Of a DNA stretch of 29,922 nt, positions 1 through 8,224 are shown piece after piece. Numbering within the stretch: position 1 is the first letter of the stretch; every line of letters begins with the position of its first letter. The translations under genes and the position numbers were made by a program. Where the stretch lies: positions 1 through 29,922 of the IMG/VR virus record IMGVR_UViG_3300029309_000232; one strand, 5' to 3'. The notes under the pieces are model-generated. The model did no database searches, was not told the origin of the DNA, and saw nothing but the letters and a program-made list of their open reading frames with translations. The DNA comes from a virus.

Positions 1-1235
1 TTTATTGTCTGATCTCCACCACCAGAGCCACAAACTAAATTCATATCTCCACCGCTTAATTGCAGCGTAGAAGCCATATCCACAGCACCGTCTATGTCTA
101 CGGCATCGAGGTTCGTTGTTCCATCGATATCCACATCGCCTGAGATATCCAGGTTAGTGAACACAGATGTTCCAACCGCCGTGATTTTATCGTTGAATGT
201 GGCGGCTCCCGCTGCTGACATATCAAGAGTTAACGCAGTAATCTCAGAACCACCGTCATTACCCTTGAACAGCATATCTTTGTCAGAGACGCTAGACTTG
301 ATGACAAAATCGCTTGATGAGTTTGTGAACTCACCAAACTGTGTACCATCATCTTTGAGCAGGACATCTGCTCCGTTGGCATCTAATATGATATCCCCAG
401 CCACATCGATGGTCAGATCGCCAGAAGATAGATCAATCTCTGTGCCATCAATCGTGATGTTGTCGATTGATATACCAGCATTTGCTGTCACCGCTCCGGT
501 CACGCCTAGAGTGCCACCCAAGGTGGCGTTGCCACTGACATCGATAGTTCCGTTTACATCAATAGCAGTTGCAGTTAGGTCTATCTCATCTGTAGCACCC
601 AGCGATAGAACCGTAGCAGACGATCCCTGGATGAACTGACTCGCATCGTTGAACATGATCTTGTTCGTAGAGTTGAGCGTTAGACCAGAGCCATCGGTAT
701 GAGTCAGTGTCGTGTCTGCGTCAGCGCCAAACTTAATGATAGCGCTGTCTGAGGAAAGGATCAGATCATCGCCAACCGTGAGATCGTCATCGACAAAAAG
801 ATCTGGGATCGAGAGGTCTTGAAACGCATCGACCATCGCAGCACCGGAACCAGCGCCGTCAGAATAGATCGCCTTAGTTTGGCCGTTAGGAATAGTTATG
901 TTCGCACCAGATCCCTGACTGATGATGATGTTTTGAGAACCACTGGTGGCGTTCTCGATGAACCACAATTTGGAAACTGTATTTGGCGCTATCGTAATCG
1001 TACAGGCTGAATCAAGCGTTCCTGTATACTGAAGAAACATTGATCGACCGGGATCTGTTGCGCCGTCAGCTATTGTTGTAGTATGCGTGTCGGCATTGGT
1101 GGTGATTGCCTCAGTGCCAAATGAGAAAGCCTCACCAATCAATTCCAAATTTACATTTGTGGTCGTGCCCCAAGAGCCCGAGCCCTCCCCGGTGGCCAAT
1201 TCTGTGAGGCGAAGGTCGTTTACGAACGTAGCCAT
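1..1235 (-). CDS. Tail fibre protein, C-terminus cut by the left window edge
   Basis: I read this frame by hand: it is open from an ATG at 1235 to the window edge, 411 codons without a stop. The protein starts MATFVNDLRLTELATGEGSG and continues SWGTTTNVNLELIGEAFSFG, the usual N-terminus of marine phage tail fibres. The rest is Gly/Asp/Ser/Thr-rich with many short beta repeats such as DLTIDVAGDIILDANGADVL and FTNLDISGDVDIDGTTNLDA, which suggests a trimeric beta-helical shaft. The N-terminus probably attaches to the tail and the missing C-terminus would hold receptor binding. A GAGAGGAA ribosome site lies just upstream, and the preceding repeat-protein gene ends 12 bp before the start, so the two are co-transcribed. 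The fibre family is clear; the receptor is unknown. Confidence 0.85.
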   Translation of the reverse strand, partial: MATFVNDLRLTELATGEGSGSWGTTTNVNLELIGEAFSFGTEAITTNADTHTTTIADGATDPGRSMFLQYTGTLDSACTITIAPNTVSKLWFIENATSGSQNIIISQGSGANITIPNGQTKAIYSDGAGSGAAMVDAFQDLSIPDLFVDDDLTVGDDLILSSDSAIIKFGADADTTLTHTDGSGLTLNSTNKIMFNDASQFIQGSSATVLSLGATDEIDLTATAIDVNGTIDVSGNATLGGTLGVTGAVTANAGISIDNITIDGTEIDLSSGDLTIDVAGDIILDANGADVLLKDDGTQFGEFTNSSSDFVIKSSVSDKDMLFKGNDGGSEITALTLDMSAAGAATFNDKITAVGTSVFTNLDISGDVDIDGTTNLDAVDIDGAVDMASTLQLSGGDMNLVCGSGGGDQTI

Positions 1236-1247
1236 ATTTGTTCCTCT

Positions 1248-1964
1248 CTATGCTGCATCTCTGCCAGCGTCTATTTCGTCATAACCAGGCGACTGTGCAG
1301 TTGACACGCCAGAATACCCAGCCGACTGTGATGTACTTACATTAGTGTAATTTGGTGTTTGGTCAGTGTCTATGTTGCCGTACACCAATACGGAACTCAG
1401 ATCAAGTGTCGCACCAACACCCGTGAGCTGCACGATGCTCTTCGCGACAGTGCTGGGATCACCAACCGCCGATGTAATCTGCTGACCATCAACAGTGATA
1501 TTGTTATCGCAAGTGAGCGTGACAGAGCCAAGCCCAGATGTAATGCCTTGACCCGTGGGTGATACGTTTGCTTTTGCAACGGTGGTGACAGATCCAAGCC
1601 CACTGGTCATGCCGGAGATGACCGGCAGATTCACGATTGCTCTGGCAACGACCGTTGCCGCACCCACACCGGATGTGATTGCTTGGCCAGTTAACGATAC
1701 GTTTGCTTTCGCGACCACCGAAGGTGCGCCAAGTCCAGATGTGATCTGCTGACCCGCTGGCTCTGCGTTTGCTTTTGCAATGACGGTGACTGCACCAACA
1801 CCTGATGTCAGTCCAAATCCGGTGACAGATGTATTCGCATCTGCCGTAATTGATGGTGCGCCTAGACCAGAGGTAATCGCTTGACCAGTGGGTTCAACCG
1901 GGATCGCTTCGTTCCACGCTCCCTGACCCCAAGTGCCACGACCCCAACCTGTAATGTTAGCCAT
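1248..1964 (-). CDS. Repeat-rich virion-associated protein, probably tail fibre related
   Basis: The 238-aa protein opens MANITGWGRGTWGQGAWNE, a Gly/Trp-rich head seen in marine phage tail proteins; a similar GWGVGTWGAGTWGSAS stretch occurs in the tail protein at 26540-28438. From about residue 24 to 180 it holds seven tandem copies of a 22-23 residue unit with consensus TGQxITSGLGxxSVxAKANV. The tail from about 190 has QTPNYTNVSTSQSAGYSGV-type repeats. There is no signal peptide or catalytic motif. It sits between a 47-aa protein (8-bp overlap at its start) and the fibre gene. A fibre-base or fibre-adaptor role is inferred from position and composition only. Confidence 0.75.
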   Translation of the reverse strand: MANITGWGRGTWGQGAWNEAIPVEPTGQAITSGLGAPSITADANTSVTGFGLTSGVGAVTVIAKANAEPAGQQITSGLGAPSVVAKANVSLTGQAITSGVGAATVVARAIVNLPVISGMTSGLGSVTTVAKANVSPTGQGITSGLGSVTLTCDNNITVDGQQITSAVGDPSTVAKSIVQLTGVGATLDLSSVLVYGNIDTDQTPNYTNVSTSQSAGYSGVSTAQSPGYDEIDAGRDAA

Positions 1965-2100
1965 CTAGCTGAGACTCTGCATCTTTCAAAAAGTTGACTG
2001 CTCTAGTCATGATGTCGCGAACCGAGTCCGTAAGAAAGTCGGTTGCTAAGGAGGCTTCCATTTCCTTGATAGCCTCTTGGATATTTTCTTTCGCTGTCAT
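1957..2100 (-). CDS. Small helical hypothetical protein (47 aa)
   Basis: This short gene starts at ATG 2100 behind a strong GGAGG (5-nt spacing) and ends TAA, overlapping the start of the repeat protein by 8 bp, so translation is likely coupled. The product begins MTAKENIQEAIKEMEASLAT and ends NFLKDAESQLDG. It is charged, probably all-helical, and has no membrane segment. It lies between the recombinase and the tail-fibre genes. The function is not recognised; an accessory or chaperone for the fibre module is one possibility, without direct evidence. Confidence 0.6.
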   Translation of the reverse strand: MTAKENIQEAIKEMEASLATDFLTDSVRDIMTRAVNFLKDAESQLDG

Positions 2101-2132
2101 GATGGCCTCCGAAAAGACCATCATTCTATATT

Positions 2133-2930
2133 CTATTTCACTTTGCGAACAGCTTGGAATTTGCGATCCAGAATGTTCTGGACTTTGCGATGGTTGAAGT
2201 CCACATCGAACAACGAGTTGATCTGCTTACAGATTCGTCTGGGTCCAAGCCCTCTATCGCGTAACCGATAGATGTGTTCCAGAACCTTCTGTTCCTCTTC
2301 GACCTCAACCAGTTTCACGCGACGTTTATGACCATGCCACTCTTCTACTTTGCGAAACCCGTAAGGTGTAGGACCGCCGATAGAGTATCCCTCTTTTGAC
2401 CAGTACATCTTGCCGTCAGCAAAACGATCTAAAATCGTACCGTGTTCGATTTCTGCAACTGCCGATAAAACCATCAGCATGATCTCGTTAGCGATCCTGT
2501 TCATATCGAATCTGCCACGCAAACCTTGGTTGTCTTTCTCATTGGGATACACCACCGGCATATCACCGAACTGTTCGCAGAAGTAAACTAAGACTCGTGA
2601 ATCTTGAAAGGCTGGAATAGTAGCCAAAAGATCTTTTGCGTTCCTCGATAGTCGGTCAAGGCGAGTGCAGATGATGACATCGTTCTCTTCCATATAGTCA
2701 GTCATCTCTCTGGCTTTCTCTCTTTCCAGAATCGGTATGGTTCCAGACTTGCCTTCATCCAAGAAGTGTACGATCTCGCAGTGTGGCCATTTAGCCCTGG
2801 CAAACTCCTCGCAGATGTTTACCTGTTGGCAAAGCGACGTTCCGCTTTTAACTTGTTCGCTGGTGGATACACGGGCATAGATCAATACCCGACTTACCAC
2901 CATTGCATTTGCTGGTCTGACTACTGACAT
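2133..2930 (-). CDS. Serine recombinase (resolvase/invertase superfamily)
   Basis: The N-terminal catalytic domain shows YARVSTSEQ with nucleophile Ser22 (residues 18-26) and the second active-site block TRLDRLSRN (89-97). After it comes a GGPTPYGFRKVE segment and a short Recombinase-type DNA-binding region (RLRDRGLGPRRICKQIN). At 265 aa it is longer than classic resolvases (about 190 aa) but far shorter than large serine integrases, and lacks their zinc ribbon and coiled coil. It would make a covalent 5'-phosphoserine intermediate and exchange DNA at short sites. The start at 2930 has a GGAG site 5 nt upstream; Met10 is an alternative. A strong promoter (TTGTGT-17-TATAAT) precedes it. Whether it is an integrase, invertase or resolvase cannot be decided; its position at the head of the tail-fibre genes is suggestive of inversion. 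Confidence 0.92.
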   Translation of the reverse strand: MSVVRPANAMVVSRVLIYARVSTSEQVKSGTSLCQQVNICEEFARAKWPHCEIVHFLDEGKSGTIPILEREKAREMTDYMEENDVIICTRLDRLSRNAKDLLATIPAFQDSRVLVYFCEQFGDMPVVYPNEKDNQGLRGRFDMNRIANEIMLMVLSAVAEIEHGTILDRFADGKMYWSKEGYSIGGPTPYGFRKVEEWHGHKRRVKLVEVEEEQKVLEHIYRLRDRGLGPRRICKQINSLFDVDFNHRKVQNILDRKFQAVRKVK

Positions 2931-2960
2931 TTGAACTCCATTTTAGAATAAGAAGATAAA

Positions 2961-2989
2961 ATTATAGGCAAAAAATAGTGTGTACACAA
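2961..2989 (-). promoter_or_regulatory. Promoter of the recombinase gene
   Basis: On the minus strand there is a -35 TTGTGT (complement of 2984-2989), a 17-bp spacer and a perfect -10 TATAAT (complement of 2961-2966), about 30 bp before the recombinase start codon. This is the best sigma70-like promoter in the window. The GTGTACAC palindrome at 2980-2987 overlaps the -35, so a protein bound there would block it. Confidence 0.65.
2980..2987. promoter_or_regulatory. GTGTACAC palindrome, candidate operator
   Basis: This perfect 8-bp palindrome lies between two divergent promoters, overlapping the -35 of the recombinase promoter and ending 4 bp before the -35 of the rightward promoter. TGTACA or TGTATACA cores recur in other intergenic regions (9449, 9480, 10373, 10500, 10537, 10547, 10566, 12785, 17683). 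A shared phage regulator is inferred, not shown. Confidence 0.4.
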
Positions 2990-2991
2990 AC

Positions 2992-3020
2992 TTGCAAATA
3001 AATGTTGTGATGTGTAGATT
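2992..3020 (+). promoter_or_regulatory. Promoter of the 593-aa gene
   Basis: TTGCAA (2992-2997), a 17-bp spacer and TAGATT (3015-3020) lie 30 bp before the ATG at 3050, which also has a TAGGAGGA ribosome site. The same TTGCAA-17 architecture occurs at 18402-18430, supporting both. Confidence 0.5.
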
Positions 3021-3049
3021 TAGAGATTCTTGAATAGGAGGATCAATTT

Positions 3050-4831
3050 ATGAAAGGTTACAAACCAATAGTCAGCATCCAGCAGACAGCACTTGGCAAA
3101 TACTTCAAAGGTATACAGGGCCGGGTCAAACTTCTTCTCAAAACAAGTCGTCAAGAAAACTTCATGTTTTTCAAAAGCAAAGAGTGGCTATCACCTGTCT
3201 TTGAGAGGATTATCAAACAAGACAACATAGGTGCGCTGAACTTCGTTTTCGCAGAGCTAATGTCGCAGACAGCTTATTTTCGGTCTGGCTTTACAAAAGA
3301 GATTGGTCTTTGCCCAATGTTCGTTACAAAAACGGCAGAGTCACGATTTTTGTCACGGCTTGGTTCTGATCAGATGAAAGACATTTGCAGACCAGATAGC
3401 GTCTTTCTAACGACTCCTTTTAAGCAGGAGGGAAAAAGACATTTGAGGGACACAGCACCTTTCATTAAGAAAAAAGCGCATTTAACCAAGGTCAAAAACG
3501 TAAAGGTAGACACTGATATATCCGGCTTTACGGAAGCTATCTTTGATGCTGAAGATGATGATCTGGTTGAGTTATTGGGAAATGCCCATGTAGAAGCTAA
3601 TGAGGATTTTTTCGCGACTGAGCTTGAGCAAACGGCTTTGGACAATATTCGTCCCTTTTTCGATTGGAGAACGTGGCAAGCAAACATGGGCGATATGGAT
3701 GATCAACTGCTTGGATATTACACAGACGAAATGTGTTCAGAGTATGCTGCACTTAGCTGGTTTTTTAATGACCCAGACTCTAGCCGGTTGGTAATCTATC
3801 CTGAGTCCAGCGACTTGTTAGAAGACATAGCAAACGCCGAGTATCACGTAGACGGTCTGGATCTGTCAGCTTGTCTCAAAAATTTTATGCTGATGATCCC
3901 AGAAGGGTTTGAGTTTGAGGGAGTAGATGTGCCATCTGTCTTTGTCAGCATCTCTCCCTTTTCTCACAAGCAAATGGTCGCTGCGAAAGCAGGAATAGAA
4001 TACGCGAAATCTAAAGGTGGCGTATCTACTGCATACCATCTTGAAGGTCTTTACAGAGGGGTTCGCACAAACTTTGAAAAGCGTAGAACGGAGCTATCAG
4101 AAATGTCAGAAAAGCCCTTCAGTTCTTCTTACACGGATGAGCAGATTGAGGAATTGATAGAACTTGAGTTTGAGGAACAGTTCTATGCGCGAACCTCTGT
4201 AGCAATTAGCTTCGGTGGTGAAACTAAGCATTACTCCATACCGCTGTTCACTGGCTTGCTGATGTCGCAAGCTGGAGACAAAAAGGCAAAGAAGTTCGTT
4301 GATGGTTGGCTGACAAGATACAAAAAAACTCAGGATGATGAGATAGGTGAAGAGATAGAGTCCATTGGTTTGAATCTCATCTCCAGTAAATCCCTTGAGC
4401 GTCGCCCTGTCAAAATGGATGGTGATGTTATTGTGATAGTCAAGCTCGTAGCAAGCATCATGGTCTACATCAACGCATTGGGCGATGAGGTGTTGCACAG
4501 AGGAGTGCCGTTCAAAAAAGAGAACGCTAAGTTCCTTAGTAAAGGTCTAAATCCGACAGACAAGAAAGAGCCTGACCTTTTCACACTCCGAGGGCCGAAA
4601 GGTTACACGGGCCGGAAGCAAGGCGCACACTATCGTCGCTGGCATTTCAGAACCTTGAAGCATGAGAGGTATTACCAATCCGGTGAGTGGGCTGGAAAAC
4701 CGATTGGCTCAAGGGTGGTGTTCGTGAGAGATTCTTTCGTGAATAAAGAGATATGTCCACACGTTCTTACTGACGGAACAGATACCGAGGCAAAGGTTAT
4801 CGCGCCAGAAGACTTGGAGACAACGGTTTGA
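3050..4831 (+). CDS. Hypothetical protein with an AcrVA2-like C-terminal motif (593 aa)
   Basis: The gene has its own promoter, a strong ribosome site and its own terminator, so it is probably expressed alone. The product has no signal peptide or membrane span. It begins MKGYKPIVSIQQTALGKYF, has an acidic region around 175-215, and ends in a compact basic block, GAHYRRWHFRTLKHERYYQS followed by SRVVFVRDSFV. The pattern H-x-R-R-x-H-x-R, a gap, then a hydrophobic strand ending in V-x-x-x-F-V resembles the C-terminus I recall for the Cas12a-directed anti-CRISPR AcrVA2 and its broad phage family, and a VIVIVKLVASIMVYINAL segment precedes it, as in that family. The remainder matches nothing I recognise. 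At 593 aa it is much longer than AcrVA2 (about 320 aa). The similarity is by eye and does not establish anti-CRISPR activity; an RNA- or DNA-binding regulator is equally possible. Confidence 0.55.
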   Translation: MKGYKPIVSIQQTALGKYFKGIQGRVKLLLKTSRQENFMFFKSKEWLSPVFERIIKQDNIGALNFVFAELMSQTAYFRSGFTKEIGLCPMFVTKTAESRFLSRLGSDQMKDICRPDSVFLTTPFKQEGKRHLRDTAPFIKKKAHLTKVKNVKVDTDISGFTEAIFDAEDDDLVELLGNAHVEANEDFFATELEQTALDNIRPFFDWRTWQANMGDMDDQLLGYYTDEMCSEYAALSWFFNDPDSSRLVIYPESSDLLEDIANAEYHVDGLDLSACLKNFMLMIPEGFEFEGVDVPSVFVSISPFSHKQMVAAKAGIEYAKSKGGVSTAYHLEGLYRGVRTNFEKRRTELSEMSEKPFSSSYTDEQIEELIELEFEEQFYARTSVAISFGGETKHYSIPLFTGLLMSQAGDKKAKKFVDGWLTRYKKTQDDEIGEEIESIGLNLISSKSLERRPVKMDGDVIVIVKLVASIMVYINALGDEVLHRGVPFKKENAKFLSKGLNPTDKKEPDLFTLRGPKGYTGRKQGAHYRRWHFRTLKHERYYQSGEWAGKPIGSRVVFVRDSFVNKEICPHVLTDGTDTEAKVIAPEDLETTV

Positions 4832-4863
4832 CCAAGGGCTTACTCCGTCCTAAGAAGCGTCGC

Positions 4864-4898
4864 CCCCGACCGGCGTGGTCGAAAGTCGGGGATTTTTT
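4864..4898 (+). terminator. Rho-independent terminator
   Basis: A 7-bp perfect stem, CCCCGAC (4864-4870) with GTCGGGG (4885-4891), is followed by A and six T residues (4893-4898). The loop can itself form a competing GACC/GGTC hairpin. It lies 32 bp after the 593-aa gene and just before the ribosome site of the next gene, insulating the two. Confidence 0.85.
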
Positions 4899-4912
4899 AA
4901 ACAGGAGTAAAC

Positions 4913-5092
4913 ATGGATAAATACTTTCTGACATTAGATCGCTTATACGCCGTGTTCCATGTGGAACAATCTGGACGTATCTCAAACCAGTTGATGAAAA
5001 CGATGCGTCATGCTCTGGATGGAGAACATGACGCTGGACCCGAAGCAAACTATATTATTAGACTCTGGAAACAGGAGAGAGACTATGAATGA
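4913..5092 (+). CDS. Small hypothetical protein (59 aa)
   Basis: ATG 4913 sits 6 nt after an AGGAG ribosome site directly downstream of the terminator. The product begins MDKYFLTLDRLYAVFHVEQS and ends YIIRLWKQERDYE. It is mixed-charge and probably helical, with no recognised motif. Its stop overlaps the start of the next gene by 8 bp, making a three-gene coupled set ending at 5485. Expression would require read-through of the terminator or a promoter within it, as no clear promoter is visible between terminator and ATG. Function unknown. Confidence 0.6.
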   Translation: MDKYFLTLDRLYAVFHVEQSGRISNQLMKTMRHALDGEHDAGPEANYIIRLWKQERDYE

Positions 5093-5282
5093 TGTGTACG
5101 AGCTAGAAGAGTTCATGGAAACGCCAGGGGGAAAAGGCTTTGTCATGACTCGCAAATGCCCAGCCGATCAGTACGAGAACCTGATTGAGAAGAAGGTCAA
5201 ACAGCTATCACGGAGCAACAAATCGTTTCGGGTGTATGTGAATACACCAGAGGGTGACAGAGAGTTGGTTAACGCCTCATGA
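5085..5282 (+). CDS. Small hypothetical protein (65 aa)
   Basis: I place the start at ATG 5085, 7 nt after AGGAG, giving MNDVYELEEFMETPGGKGFV. A longer in-frame ATG at 5010 lies inside the preceding gene without a ribosome site. The product is small and soluble, with a predicted helix-strand pattern (ENLIEKKVKQLSRSNKSFRV). The gene overlaps both neighbours, typical of compact phage early operons. No family was recognised. Confidence 0.65.
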   Translation: MNDVYELEEFMETPGGKGFVMTRKCPADQYENLIEKKVKQLSRSNKSFRVYVNTPEGDRELVNAS

Positions 5283-5485
5283 GCTACAATCCCAGAGAAA
5301 AGATGTATCGGAATATGAGTTCTGCTTTGGCTAGATCAGGCAACGATAAAGAAGCAGTAGAGATGATCCATCACGTTCTGAAAAAGCATCACTACGTCGA
5401 AGACGAAGATGAAAGGATCGACCTGATATACCAGTGGATGGAAGAATATTCTAAAGAGGCTGGACGGCTTCAACCACTGGTCTAG
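5279..5485 (+). CDS. Small helical hypothetical protein (68 aa)
   Basis: The start overlaps the previous stop as ATGA. The product begins MSYNPREKMYRNMSSALARS and contains the helical stretch EAVEMIHHVLKKHHYVEDED, rich in His and acidic residues. It ends convergently with the 923-aa gene on the other strand, and the last 35 bp code on both strands. There is no catalytic or binding motif. It is the last gene of the small coupled operon. Confidence 0.6.
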   Translation: MSYNPREKMYRNMSSALARSGNDKEAVEMIHHVLKKHHYVEDEDERIDLIYQWMEEYSKEAGRLQPLV

Positions 5486-8222
5486 CAGCTTCTTTCCGGA
5501 TCCTTTCTTGCTCTGGCGTATCTCTGGGGTCTAGCCCGATAATTCCCAGACCGGCCTCAGTCATGGCCTCTGTTGCTGGAACAAGCCCTTCTTGGAACAT
5601 AGCTTTGAGGTAATAAGGGTCGTATTCCCTTGTCGGCTCCATGAGATACTCACCCAGAGATCCCAGACCTTGTAAGGCGCGCTCTTTCAGCTCTCTGCCT
5701 TGAGGGCTCTGAGTTTCAAAATCAATCAAACCGATTGTTCGCTTTCGCGCCTCTTCAATCTCTTCCGGACTCGCACCTTTCTCAAAAGCAGCCTCTGCTC
5801 CAGCCATGCCCATCAAAGGTTCCAGTAACAAATCAGACAAACCCTCATACGCAACCTCACCAGCTCCGTACAACGTCTTGCCGATATCGCTGAAGATGTT
5901 GGTGATACCTGTTTCTTCCGGCACTCGCATCATGGTTTCAGCTTCGGCGGCAGTCACCTCTTGAGCAGCAGCTTCTTCTGGCGACAAGGCTTGTAAGCCG
6001 ATCACTCCAGCACCGATGGGTGCGCTGAACATCGTAGCCCTTTGCGACTTGTCAGCGATGGTCTTGCCATCCTTAGTAGGATCTTCAAACCGATAGATCT
6101 TCGCCGAGTATTCTTCACCGTCAGCGGATTCTAGAGGCAGAAGCTTTGGTTTATTGCTATCGGGTGTGGCCGGGTTTATGACTTTGCTGATCGCGAAAGG
6201 GATCGTTTTGTCATACGCATCAATCAAACCCTCACGGCCCCAACGGTCGTATTGAACTTGTCCAGGCGAAAAGGCTACACCGTCGTAACCTTCTTCGGCT
6301 GCTTTGTTGAATATGTATTTGATGCCGAGTCGGTTCCAACCTTCAGAGCTAGTCACAAACGGAGCTCTGTTTTGAAAACTGGTATTCGGAGCTGTCATCT
6401 CCAAAGCTTTTTTGTTGGTAGGATCTCTTTCAAAGTCAGCGATAGCAGAGTCAATTTTGTCTATGAAGTCTCTTGGAAGACCTCGCTGTTCCAACTCATC
6501 GTCTGAGTTCCTTAGTGCTTTCATGAGATATTGGTTGCGAAGAGTTAACTCCATATCCTGTATAGTTGGACCATCTGACAATACTCCACCTTCGCGCTCA
6601 AAAAGCCCCCGTATAATCTGCTGTTCAAGTTCTGGATCCTGTCTCAATGCGTCTCTCAGAATCCCTCTCACCGAACTGTTTTCGACATCGAAGTTCCCTG
6701 ATTCATCAATCGGTATGTCCTGCAACTCTTTCGATATCGCATCAAACATCTCCTGCCTAGATCCAAACTCATCAATATCGTACCGCCTTGCTATACGATT
6801 CTTAACGAGGTTGTCTCTGTATTCCGGAGACAGGAAACTAGCCTTCGCGATTGAATACATTCTATTTCCAACCTCTCGCTGAACTCGGAATATATCTCTT
6901 CTAGCTGCTATCAATCTTCGGAAGTTGTTCAACTGATCAGATCGAATCTCTACTTCTGGAGGTAGTTCCCCACGATAAACCGTTTCAGTCGGTATTTTTC
7001 CGGTTCCGACGACATTCGCGAGTTGGTTGAAATAGGTGTTCGGAGAATCAAGATTCATCAAAGATTCTAACGACACATCGATATCTGCCGCCAACCGCTC
7101 TATGATCCTTTGTGCTTCAGCTCCACCAGCTTTAATGACATCTGGTTCTACGAAACCGAAGTTACGTCCTGTTTGACCCCAATCCGATTGAAACTCTTCT
7201 ATAAAGAGTATTTTGTCACCATCGGGTGCGAATCGATCCTTCGTTCTGACATGAAAGACCTGGTTGTATTGATCTGGGTAATGAACGTCTTCCTCAAACC
7301 GGATCTCTGGAAGTTTTAGCTTGAATACGAGTTCTTGAGCATTCTCTCCACCTGGGAGGGTGTGTTCTCCCCATCGTAACCCGTCTTCTGCTTCAAAGGA
7401 TATTTCTCCCATATCCAAGGCTAGGGCTTCAAGTTGTACCTCCGCTTCATTAAGACTGCTGACATCGGGCGCTCTAGGTCCAACACCTCGCATTCCATCG
7501 CCAGTGAAGTGTCTTCGGAGAAACGGGGGTGCATCACCTCTTGGGAACCACTCATCTCCTGCGCCCTCTTGATTGATCAGCGCATAATCAGTCGGCTCTC
7601 CATCAACATATAGTCTTACCTCGGTAACGGGATCAAAATCATAACTACTACGAACATACTGTTCAGCCATCACCTCTAACGCAGTTTGAACATCATCCGG
7701 TAATTCATCGAAATTAAGGGTCCTTTCCCACCATTGGGTGAGCTGATCGTTTAACTCCTCTACAGCTGCGTCGCTGGATCTCAAGCGCTTTGCGAATTCT
7801 TCTATATCTCCTCCAGCCTGATAAGGCTGAGAGAACAGCAGATCCGGCTCATCTCTTGTGAAGTGATCTATTTCTTCATCAAGATATCCGCTACCTTCAT
7901 AAGCCTCATCGAAAGATAAATCCCTACTTTCCATGTGATGGTTGGTCGGCGCACTGCCTTTGTACTCGGCTACCTCAAACTCAATACGATTCTCCGAGAT
8001 CGTGTCAAGGATCTCCCGCTGATTCACCCGGTCTTGCTTAAACAGCTCATTCAAACCAAGCTCTTCGAGCTCCGCTGGCTTCACGCCGTTATTCAAGAAC
8101 ATCCGCTTATAATCATCACCGCGCTGAATGTTTTGCGGTGAGTTCAAAGCGATCTCTTCGGCTAGGCTGTAAACACCAAAGTCAGTCTGCGCTTTTTTTA
8201 TGAGGCGTCGTAGGAGTCCCAT
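5451..8222 (-). CDS. Large polyvalent-type protein, probable virion/ejection protein (923 aa)
   Basis: Residues 286-353 carry HTLPGGENAQELVFKLKLPE, then HVRTKDRF and FIEEFQSDWGQTGR. Residues 618-660 carry APFVTSSEGWNRLGIKYIF and a GYDGVAFSPGQVQYDRW block. Both halves match the 'large polyvalent protein-associated domain' described in giant phage and conjugative-element proteins that are injected with DNA. In that family the halves are normally close together; here about 265 residues of helical, charged sequence separate them. The C-terminal part (from about 700) is Ala/Glu-rich. Only a 2-bp gap separates it from the upstream gene, and no strong ribosome site is visible, so coupling is likely. 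Delivery into the host with the genome is inferred from the family. Confidence 0.75.
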   Translation of the reverse strand: MGLLRRLIKKAQTDFGVYSLAEEIALNSPQNIQRGDDYKRMFLNNGVKPAELEELGLNELFKQDRVNQREILDTISENRIEFEVAEYKGSAPTNHHMESRDLSFDEAYEGSGYLDEEIDHFTRDEPDLLFSQPYQAGGDIEEFAKRLRSSDAAVEELNDQLTQWWERTLNFDELPDDVQTALEVMAEQYVRSSYDFDPVTEVRLYVDGEPTDYALINQEGAGDEWFPRGDAPPFLRRHFTGDGMRGVGPRAPDVSSLNEAEVQLEALALDMGEISFEAEDGLRWGEHTLPGGENAQELVFKLKLPEIRFEEDVHYPDQYNQVFHVRTKDRFAPDGDKILFIEEFQSDWGQTGRNFGFVEPDVIKAGGAEAQRIIERLAADIDVSLESLMNLDSPNTYFNQLANVVGTGKIPTETVYRGELPPEVEIRSDQLNNFRRLIAARRDIFRVQREVGNRMYSIAKASFLSPEYRDNLVKNRIARRYDIDEFGSRQEMFDAISKELQDIPIDESGNFDVENSSVRGILRDALRQDPELEQQIIRGLFEREGGVLSDGPTIQDMELTLRNQYLMKALRNSDDELEQRGLPRDFIDKIDSAIADFERDPTNKKALEMTAPNTSFQNRAPFVTSSEGWNRLGIKYIFNKAAEEGYDGVAFSPGQVQYDRWGREGLIDAYDKTIPFAISKVINPATPDSNKPKLLPLESADGEEYSAKIYRFEDPTKDGKTIADKSQRATMFSAPIGAGVIGLQALSPEEAAAQEVTAAEAETMMRVPEETGITNIFSDIGKTLYGAGEVAYEGLSDLLLEPLMGMAGAEAAFEKGASPEEIEEARKRTIGLIDFETQSPQGRELKERALQGLGSLGEYLMEPTREYDPYYLKAMFQEGLVPATEAMTEAGLGIIGLDPRDTPEQERIRKEAARPVVEAVQPL

Positions 8223-8224
8223 GG

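Noticed and set aside
94-639. Long plus-strand frame opposite the tail fibre
   Set aside because: It is antisense to a recognisable fibre gene, lacks a ribosome site and encodes a Ser/Pro/Val-rich shadow product. The same applies to other long antisense frames over late genes, such as 19769-20371 and 27270-27845.
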